NCBI RefSeq assembly: GCF_014650895.1
Contig: NZ_BMVV01000002.1
Span: forward strand, 1 to 64,000
Source of the DNA: Streptomyces omiyaensis
Lineage (GTDB): Bacteria; Actinomycetota; Actinomycetes; Streptomycetales; Streptomycetaceae
DNA: 64,000 bases
Reading direction: 5' to 3'
Below are positions 20,401-27,236 of this stretch, piece after piece; within the stretch, counting starts at the first letter, position 1; each line of letters starts with the position of its first letter. The translations under genes and the position numbers were made by a program. The notes beneath the pieces are model-generated. The model was not told the origin of the DNA. It worked only from the letters and a program-made list of their open reading frames with translations, and ran no database searches.

Positions 20401-22362
20401 CGCGAGCTGGGCCACGACACCCAGACCGAGGACTTCACCGTCGTCGGCGTCGGCGACATGTCCGGCGACGTCTTCGGCAACGGCATGCTGCTCTCCGAGC
20501 ACATCCGCCTCGTCGCGGCCTTCGACCACCGCCACATCTTCATCGACCCGAACCCGGACGCGGCCACCTCGTACGCCGAGCGCCGCCGCCTCTTCGACCT
20601 GCCCCGCTCCTCCTGGGCGGAGTACGACCCCTCGCTGCTCTCCGCGGGCGGCGGCATCCACCCGCGCACCGCGAAGTCGATCCCGGTCAACGCCCACATG
20701 CGGGCCGCGCTCGGCATCGAGGAGGGCGTCACCAAGCTCACCCCGGCCGAGCTGATGAAGGCGATCCTCCAGTCGCCCGTCGACCTGCTGTGGAACGGCG
20801 GCATCGGCACCTACGTGAAGTCCTCCGCCGAGTCCAACGCGGAGGTCGGCGACAAGGCCAACGACGCCATCCGCGTCGACGGCCAGGACGTCCGCGCCAA
20901 GGTCGTCGGCGAGGGCGGAAACCTCGGCGCCACCCAGCTCGGCCGCATCGAGTTCGCCCGCGCCGGCGGACCCGAGGGCGAGGGCGGCAAGATCAACACC
21001 GACGCCATCGACAACAGCGCCGGCGTCGACACCTCCGACCACGAGGTCAACATCAAGATCCTGCTCAACGGGCTCGTCGCCGAGGGCGACATGACCGTCA
21101 AGCAGCGCAACAGGATCCTCGCCGAGATGACCGACGAGGTCGGCCGGCTCGTCCTGCGCAACAACTACGCGCAGAACACCGCCCTCGCCAACGCGGTCGC
21201 CCAGTCGCCCTCCCTGCTCCACGCCCACCAGCGCTTCATGCGCCGCCTGGGCCGCGACGGGGCGCTCGACCGCTCGCTGGAGTTCCTGCCCAACGACCGG
21301 CAGATCCGCGAGCTGCTCAACAACGAGAAGGGCCTCAGCCAGCCCGAGCTCGCCGTCCTCCTCGCCTACACCAAGATCACGGTGGCCGACGAGCTGATCG
21401 GCACCGAGCTGCCCGACGACCCGTACCTGGCCGGCCTGCTCCACGCCTACTTCCCGACGCTGCTGCGCGAGAAGTTCGGCGAGGCCGTCGACGGGCACGC
21501 GCTGCGCCGCGAGATCATCACGACCGTCCTGGTCAACGACACCGTCAACACCGGCGGCTCCACCTTCCTGCACCGCCTCCGCGAGGAGACCGGCGCGTCG
21601 ATGGAGGAGATCGTGCGGGCCCAGACCGCGGCCCGGGCCATCTTCCGGCTCGGCGAGGTCTGGGACGCCGTCGAGGCCCTCGACAACGTGGTCCCGGCCG
21701 AGGTCCAGACCCGGATGCGGCTGCACTCCCGCCGGCTCGTCGAGCGCGGCACCCGCTGGCTGCTCAACAACCGGCCGCAGCCGCTCGCGATCGGCGAGAC
21801 CATCGAGTTCTTCGCCGAGCGCGTCGAGCAGGTCTGGGAGCGGCTGCCGGAGCTGGTGCGCGGCTCGGACGCGGAGTGGTACCGCTCGATCCTCGACGAG
21901 CTGACCGGCTTCGGCGTCCCGGAGGAGCTGGCCGCGCGCGTCGCGGGCTTCTCGTCCGCCTTCCCGACGCTCGACATCGTCGCGATCGCCGACCGCATGG
22001 AGAAGGACCCGCTGGCCGTCGCCGAGGTCTACTACGACCTGGCCGACCGGCTGAGCATCACCGACCTGATGGACCGGATCATCGAGCTGCCGCGGGCCGA
22101 CCGCTGGCAGTCCATGGCCCGCGCCTCCATCCGCGAGGACCTCTTCGCCGCCCACGCGGCGCTGACCTCGGACGTCCTGGCCGCCGGCAACGGCGCCTCG
22201 ACGCCGGAGGAGCGCTTCAAGGCGTGGGAGGAGACGAACGCGGCGATCCTGGGCCGCGCGCGGACGACCCTGGAGGAGATCCAGGGCTCGGACACCTTCG
22301 ACCTGGCGAACCTGTCGGTGGCCATGCGGACGATGCGCGCGCTGCTGCGGACGCACGGCTGA
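17404..22362 (+). CDS. gdh: NAD-specific glutamate dehydrogenase, 180-kDa class
   Basis: The 1652-residue enzyme converts glutamate to 2-oxoglutarate and ammonium with NAD. Its size and sequence match the large (L_180) GDH class first described from Streptomyces clavuligerus. The N-terminal half (about residues 1-750) holds ACT-like regulatory regions; the catalytic core begins near [21 protein letters not shown] with substrate and lysine motifs in [13 protein letters not shown]. The dinucleotide region follows ([17 protein letters not shown]), then a helical C-terminal part. The ATG at 17404 follows AGGAGTCAGAGG. It is monocistronic, ended by a 16-bp perfect hairpin. Codon bias is extreme, giving an equally long empty frame on the other strand. 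Confidence 0.96.
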   Translation: [1652 protein letters not shown]

Positions 22363-22424
22363 CGCCGGTCCTCCGGGGCCGCCGGTCCTCCGGGACCGCC
22401 GCGCCCCGGAGGCCGCTGTTCCTC

Positions 22425-22461
22425 GAAGGCCCCGCCGGACGTCCTGTCCGGCGGGGCCTTC
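22425..22461. terminator. Terminator after GDH gene
   Basis: A perfect 16-bp stem (GAAGGCCCCGCCGGAC and complement) with a 5-nt loop separates the GDH gene from the convergent glycosyltransferase gene. Confidence 0.88.
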
Positions 22462-22554
22462 GCCCGTTTCCGCACGGGCCTCCGCCCGGTTCCCTGCGGG
22501 GGCGCGCCCGTTCCCGCACGCGGGTCCCCGCCCGTTTCCGTCCAGGGGGCTCCG

Positions 22555-23865
22555 TCATTCCTCCACGGGGGTCACCGTGGCCCGCCACAGGCGGTGGGCG
22601 GCGACCGCGGCCGCGGCGAGGAGGAGGGCGTTGCGCAGGACCATCACGGTCAGCCCGACGGGGGTGCCGGCGACGACCTCCGCGTAGAGCACGGGGTACG
22701 CGAGGGAGCTGAGGGCCGCCGCGGGGAGCAGCAGCAGCGCCACCGGGCGCATCACGGTCCGGCGCGAGGTCAGGCAGACGGCGGCGAGCCCGAGCAGCCA
22801 GACCAGGTACTGGGGGCTGATCACCCGGCTCGTCACGGTGAAGAGCAGGACGGCGGCGAGGGCCGCGTCGAGCGGGGTGGCGTCGCTCCAGCGGGTGGCG
22901 CGGAGCCGCCAGAGGACCAGCCAGAGGAGCGCCGTGACGGTCAGCAGCAGGAAGAGGTGGCCGAGGGTGGAGACGTACGGGCCCGTGTACTCGTAGGCCC
23001 CGTAGCGGATCTCCGGCGCCCCCGGCCAGATCCCGGCCGCGCCGGCGAGGGCGAGCGCGGTGCCGCCCAGGGACTCGATCTGGATGCCCCGGGCGCCCTG
23101 CTGGCGCAGGAAGCCGAGCGACTCGGAGAAGCAGAGCGCGAGGACGCCGAGGAGGGTGACGGCGGTGACGGCGGCGGCCGTCCACGCCTCGCGGGTGGTA
23201 CGCCCCCGGGGCGTGCCGATCAGCGCGAGCGCCGGCCACACCTTGACCATCGCGCCGAGCCCCGCGAGCGCCCCGCCGAGGCGGTGGGCGGCGGGGGAGC
23301 GGCCCTTGAGCAGCAGCAGCGCGAGGACGGCGAGGGCGGTGGCCTGCACGTCGTACCGGGCGAGCGGCAGGTGGAGGAGGAGCGGCAGGGCGCAGACCCA
23401 GTACCAGGCGCCGTGGGTGAGCCGGGAGCGGTCGGCGAGGGCGAGGCCGAGGGTGACGGCCGCGTCCGCGAGCAGGGTCAGCGCGATGAACGCCTGGGTG
23501 TAGCCGAGCCAGGGCATGAGCAGCCCCGGCGCCATGATCACGAGGCCGGCGCCCGGCGGGTATTGCCAGGTGGGGTCCGAGGGCGGGAAGGTGCCGTCGG
23601 CGAAGAGGCCGTACCAGTAGCGGTAGAGGAGCTGCACCTCGTGGCCGACCCCGCCGATGCCGAGGCTGTCGCCGGCGAGCAGCACCAGCATGCCCACGCG
23701 GGTGAGCAGCCAGACCGCCGCGAGGGCGAGGGCGGGGCCGTGCCCGACGGTGACGAAGGTGGCGGACGTGAAGGTGTCCGACTCGAAGGGCGAGCGGGTG
23801 AGCGAGGAGGGTGCGGGGGCCGTGGGACCGGAGGCGCGGGAGCGGGGGCGATCGGGCGTCGTCAC
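22555..23865 (-). CDS. GT87-like polytopic glycosyltransferase
   Basis: The 436-residue integral membrane protein has about ten hydrophobic segments. It resembles GT87/DUF2029 polyprenyl-phosphate-dependent mannosyltransferases: an early extracytoplasmic loop with acidic residues (GHEVQLLYRYWYGLFADG), PPSDPTWQYPPGAGLV, LARYDVQATALAVLALLLLKGR, and SRVISPQYLVWLLGLAAV. These enzymes build glycolipids or lipoglycans on the outer face of the membrane. The GTG at 23865 gives a 40-residue cytoplasmic N-terminus. It shares its strand with the ABC exporter genes just upstream (34-base gap), so it may belong to the same surface polysaccharide unit. Confidence 0.8.
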   Translation of the reverse strand: MTTPDRPRSRASGPTAPAPSSLTRSPFESDTFTSATFVTVGHGPALALAAVWLLTRVGMLVLLAGDSLGIGGVGHEVQLLYRYWYGLFADGTFPPSDPTWQYPPGAGLVIMAPGLLMPWLGYTQAFIALTLLADAAVTLGLALADRSRLTHGAWYWVCALPLLLHLPLARYDVQATALAVLALLLLKGRSPAAHRLGGALAGLGAMVKVWPALALIGTPRGRTTREAWTAAAVTAVTLLGVLALCFSESLGFLRQQGARGIQIESLGGTALALAGAAGIWPGAPEIRYGAYEYTGPYVSTLGHLFLLLTVTALLWLVLWRLRATRWSDATPLDAALAAVLLFTVTSRVISPQYLVWLLGLAAVCLTSRRTVMRPVALLLLPAAALSSLAYPVLYAEVVAGTPVGLTVMVLRNALLLAAAAVAAHRLWRATVTPVEE

Positions 23866-23899
23866 GCTCCGACCTTAGGTCCGTGACGGGCGGTATGCC

Positions 23900-24808
23900 T
23901 TACTTGTCCCCTTGTGGGGCACCCGTCCTGGTGAACTCCTCGTACGCCGCCACCACCTCGTCCGCCGGCCCGTCCCCCCGCAGCGTCCCCGCCTCCAGCC
24001 AGAGGGCCCGGTCGCAGGTGTCCCGGATGGTCGCGTGCGAGTGGGCCACCAGGAAGACCGTGCCCGCCTCGGCCCGCAGCTCGTCGATCCGGCGGCGGCT
24101 GCGCCGCTGGAAGCGGGCGTCCCCGGTGGCCAGGGCCTCGTCGACGAGGAGCACGTCGTGGCGCCGGGCCGTCGCGGAGATCGCGAAGCGGAGGCGGGCG
24201 CCCATGCCGGCGGAGTAGGTGCGCAGGGGGCGGGAGAGGGGGTCGTCGTCGGGACCGGAGGATCCGGGGGTGCGGCGGCGGGGGCGCAGGCGCAGGCGTG
24301 GCCGGGGGGCGGAACCGGGGCCGGGGCCGGGGTGGGGCCGTGGGGGCCGGCTGCCGTCGGAGAGGCCGGAGAAGTCGACGATCTCGTCGTAGCGGGACTC
24401 GATCTCGGACCGGCTCAGGCCCATGGCGAGCCCGCCGAGGATCACGTTCCGCTCGCCGGAGAGGTCGCCCATCAGGGCCGCGTCGACGCCGAGGAGGGTG
24501 GGGCGGCCGCGGGTGTAGACGGCGCCGCTCTCCACCGGCTGGAGGCCCGCGATGGCCTTCAGGAGGGTGGATTTCCCCGATCCGTTCGAACCGATCAGGC
24601 CAATCGCCTCGCCGCGCCGGGCGACGAAGGAGACGCCCTTCACGGCGTGGACGCGGCGGCTGCCGGCGGCTCCGGTCGCCACGGTGTAGGCGATGTGGAC
24701 GCGGTCGGCGATGACGGTGGGGTCTGCGATGGCAGAGGGAGCAGTGGGGGCGGTGGGGGTGGGGCGTGCGTGCGGTGCCGCCGGGGGCGGTGTCGTGTCG
24801 TCAGCCAC
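23900..24808 (-). CDS. ABC polysaccharide exporter ATPase (TagH/Wzt-like) with insertion
   Basis: The 302-residue ATPase is of the family that exports teichoic acid or O-antigen-like glycans. Walker A is GSNGSGKST (residues 73-81), the signature region is RTYSAGMGARLRF (196-208), Walker B is DVLLVDEALATGD (218-230), and the switch His is in FLVAHSHATI. Between the helical domain (ending FSGLSDG) and the signature there is an Arg/Pro/Gly-rich stretch of about 43 residues (152-194) where relatives usually have a short linker. The ATG at 24808 overlaps the permease end by 8 bases. Confidence 0.85.
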   Translation of the reverse strand: MADDTTPPPAAPHARPTPTAPTAPSAIADPTVIADRVHIAYTVATGAAGSRRVHAVKGVSFVARRGEAIGLIGSNGSGKSTLLKAIAGLQPVESGAVYTRGRPTLLGVDAALMGDLSGERNVILGGLAMGLSRSEIESRYDEIVDFSGLSDGSRPPRPHPGPGPGSAPRPRLRLRPRRRTPGSSGPDDDPLSRPLRTYSAGMGARLRFAISATARRHDVLLVDEALATGDARFQRRSRRRIDELRAEAGTVFLVAHSHATIRDTCDRALWLEAGTLRGDGPADEVVAAYEEFTRTGAPQGDK

Positions 24809-25775
24809 GGCCGTACGCCTCCTCCGCCTTCCAGAACCAGAGGAAACCGCCCGCGAACGCGAGGACCGCCCAGCCGGCGGCCAGCGCCCACGCGTGGGGC
24901 GGCAGGTCGTCCGCGGTGAAGCTCCCCACGAGGGCGAAGCGGACGAGGTCGATGTAGACCGCCGCCGGATTGCAGCGGAGGAGGAGCACGAGGGGGTCCG
25001 GGAAGCGGTCGCTCGCCGCCAGGCGCCCGAGCGACCACATCACGCCCGAGCCGTACATCCAGGTGCGCAGCACGAAGGGCATCAGCTGGCTGATGTCCGG
25101 GGTGCGGGCGGCGAGCCGGGCGAGGGCGAGCGAGACGCCGGTGCTGAAGAGGGCCTGGAGCGCGATCGCCGGCACCGCGAGCAGCCAGCTCCACGTCGGG
25201 AACTCGCCGAAGCAGAACAGGATCACGACGAGCGCGGCGAGCGACACGAGCAGCTGCTGGAGCTGGAGCAGGGCGAGCGAGAGGGGGAGGCTCGCGCGGG
25301 GGAAGTGCAGGGCGCGGACCAGGCCGAGGTTGCCGCTGATCGCGCGGGTGCCGGCGGTGAGCGTGTTGGCGGTGAAGGTCCACACGAAGACGCCGGTCAG
25401 GAGGAACGGGAGGTAGTCCGGGATGCCGTGCTGGACGTTCAGCAGGACGCCGAACATCAGGTAGTAGACGGCCGCGTTGAGCAGCGGGGTCATCAGCTGC
25501 CACGCCTGCCCGAGCCGGGCCTGGCTGTACTGGGCGGTCAGCCGGGCCGTCGCGAAGGCGGTGATGAAGTCGCGGCGGGACCAGAGCTGCCGGACGTACT
25601 CCGCCAGCGGTGGCCGGGCGCCGCTCACGGTCAGGCCGTGGCGGCGGGCGAGGGCCTGGAGCTCCTCGCCGGTGGGCGTCGGCGGGGCCGGCGCGGAGGC
25701 CGGGGGCGCGGCCGTGGCCGTGGGTGGGGTCGCAGCCGTGGGCGGGGTCGACGGCGGGGGCAGTGTCCGGGTCAC
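24801..25775 (-). CDS. ABC-2 type exporter permease (TagG/Wzm-like)
   Basis: The 324-residue permease partners the downstream ATPase. About 35 Pro/Ala/Thr-rich residues and an amphipathic segment precede six hydrophobic helices, with the family features WSRRDFITAFATARLTAQYSQ, RLGQAWQLMTPLLNAAVYYL, and NPAAVYIDLVRFALVG. The pair exports a lipid-linked polymer such as a wall glycan; the cargo is unknown, but the GT87-like gene after the ATPase supports a surface glycan route. The start is GTG at 25775; it is divergent from a tetR gene. Confidence 0.87.
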   Translation of the reverse strand: MTRTLPPPSTPPTAATPPTATAAPPASAPAPPTPTGEELQALARRHGLTVSGARPPLAEYVRQLWSRRDFITAFATARLTAQYSQARLGQAWQLMTPLLNAAVYYLMFGVLLNVQHGIPDYLPFLLTGVFVWTFTANTLTAGTRAISGNLGLVRALHFPRASLPLSLALLQLQQLLVSLAALVVILFCFGEFPTWSWLLAVPAIALQALFSTGVSLALARLAARTPDISQLMPFVLRTWMYGSGVMWSLGRLAASDRFPDPLVLLLRCNPAAVYIDLVRFALVGSFTADDLPPHAWALAAGWAVLAFAGGFLWFWKAEEAYGRG

Positions 25776-25850
25776 GTGCGGGCGCTTTCGACGGAGGGTG
25801 CGGGGTGGGGTCCGTCGTGCCGGAGGATTCCGAATCGACGGGACGATCTC

Positions 25851-25918
25851 GTTGCGTCGGTACGTCTGCGTATCGATGCTTGAAGGGGAGGGTAGGGCGC
25901 CTCGCGTCGGAACGCAAC
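25851..25918. promoter_or_regulatory. Inverted repeat in the exporter/tetR divergent promoter
   Basis: GTTGCGT at 25851-25857 and ACGCAAC at 25912-25918 form widely spaced inverted arms in the 182-base gap between the divergent genes. They could be half-sites of a regulator or coincidence. Confidence 0.25.
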
Positions 25919-25957
25919 CGTATCGTCGTGACGTCGTCGCCGGTTAGGATGCCGTCC

Positions 25958-26572
25958 ATGAGCACTCCCACGCCCCGTCGCGCCCCCGCCGGAGCCGCCG
26001 TGCTCCGCGAGGACGTCACCGAGGCCATCCGCGAGGCCGTCTTCGAGGAACTCGCCGCCGTCGGCTTCGCCCGGATGTCCATCGAGGGCATCGCGCGCCG
26101 CGCGGGCGTCGGGAAGACCGCCGTCTACCGGCGCTGGAAGTCCAAGCTCGCGCTCGTCCTCGACCTCGTCGGCGCCGTCGCCGCACAGGGCCTGCCGGCG
26201 CCCGCCACGGGCTCCCTGGAGGGCGACGTACGCGCCCTCCTCGCCGTCGCGTCGCACGCCCTGCGCCACCCGATCGCCTCTCAGGTGATCCCCGAACTCC
26301 TCGTCGAGGCCGCCCGGCAGCCCGAGATCGCCGAACCGGTCCGCTCGGCGCTCCTGGACGGACAGGAGGGCGTCGTCGCCCAGATCGTCCGGGAGGCGGT
26401 GGCCCGCGGCGAGCTCCCCGAGGGCACCGACCCCGCCCTCGCCCTCGACCTCGTCGTCGGCCCCCTCTACTGGCGCCTCGTCGTGGTCCGCACCGACCCC
26501 CCGAAGGGGTACGCCGACGAACTCGCCCGCGCGGCGGTCGCGGCCCTGCGGACGCTCACGCCGGGCGCGTGA
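25958..26572 (+). CDS. TetR-family transcriptional regulator
   Basis: The 204-residue protein has the N-terminal TetR helix-turn-helix at about residues 15-62 (AIREAVFEELAAVGFARMS, IEGIARRAGVGKTAVYRRW) and a C-terminal domain like TetR_C_11/16 groups (PIASQVIPELLVEAARQPE). The ATG at 25958 has AGGA eight bases upstream; an in-frame ATG nine bases earlier is the alternative. It is divergent from the ABC exporter genes and is the natural candidate to control them. The ligand is unknown. Confidence 0.88.
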   Translation: MSTPTPRRAPAGAAVLREDVTEAIREAVFEELAAVGFARMSIEGIARRAGVGKTAVYRRWKSKLALVLDLVGAVAAQGLPAPATGSLEGDVRALLAVASHALRHPIASQVIPELLVEAARQPEIAEPVRSALLDGQEGVVAQIVREAVARGELPEGTDPALALDLVVGPLYWRLVVVRTDPPKGYADELARAAVAALRTLTPGA

Positions 26573-27236
26573 ACCGGCGCGCCCGGCATCCGCGGTGCCG
26601 CCGCGGTCCCCACGGACCCGCGCCGACGCCACGCGGCGCCCGGGCCTGACGCGCCCCCGACCACCGCCGGAAGGGGAGGCCCGGCCTTTTCACGGACTGT
26701 CGGGAGCTGTCGGCGGCTTTCGGGCGCCACCGGGCGGCTTTCGGGGGCCTTCGGGCACCGCCGGGCGGCTCCGGGTGCCTGGGCTCATGCGGTGCCTGGC
26801 CGTCCGGTGCCCCGTCGTCCGGCGCTCGGCCGTCGGGCCGTCGGCAGCCCGGCACCCTGACATCCGGCCGCTCGGTGCTTCGCCGTTCGGCCGCCGGCCG
26901 CCGTTCGGCCGCCGGCCGCCGTTCGGCCGCCGGCCGCCGTTCGGCCGCCAGCCGCCGTTCGGCCGCCAGGCGCCGTCCGGCCGCCAGCCGGATCGGCGCC
27001 CGGCGCACGGCTGTCAGGCGCCCGGCGCTCGGCCTCAGGCCGCTCGCTCGCCCGCCCGTCGGACACGGGGTCGGTGGCACGGGGTCGGTGGCATGGGGTC
27101 GCGGGCCCGGTCGTGCCGGGTACGGCCGGGCCGGGACACGGCGTGCCCCGGCGCAGACGCAGACGCAGACTCCGCCTTGGCTCGGGTCCGGCCGGACCCG
27201 ACTCCGGCCGGACCGCGGCCGGAGTCGGGCGTGGGG
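26573..27236. other. Gene-free low-complexity region
   Basis: These 664 bases between the tetR stop and the FHA gene stop hold no convincing gene. Open frames in several phases exist only because of very high GC, and their translations are Arg/Pro/Gly strings. Short words such as GGCGGCTTTCGGGC and CGTCCGGTGC recur. An 18-bp tandem repeat lies at about 26879-26990. Confidence 0.6.
26879..26990. repeat. 18-bp tandem repeat (VNTR-like)
   Basis: About six tandem copies of the 18-mer CCGTTCGGCCGCCGGCCG, the last ones with base changes (CAGCC, CAGGCG). Neither strand gives a plausible protein. It should be prone to copy-number change. Confidence 0.8.

Noticed and set aside
17395..22356. A 1650-codon open frame on the minus strand opposite the GDH gene
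   Set aside because: It is a mirror of strong G/C third-position bias. Its translation is Val/Asp/Leu/Gly-rich without any recognisable domain, and the plus strand carries a certain gene.
26556..27080. Minus-strand open frame with AAERR repeats and plus-strand frames with PFGRRP repeats
   Set aside because: Both arise from the 18-bp GC repeat. There is no start signal, no family and an Arg/Pro composition typical of noncoding GC-rich DNA.
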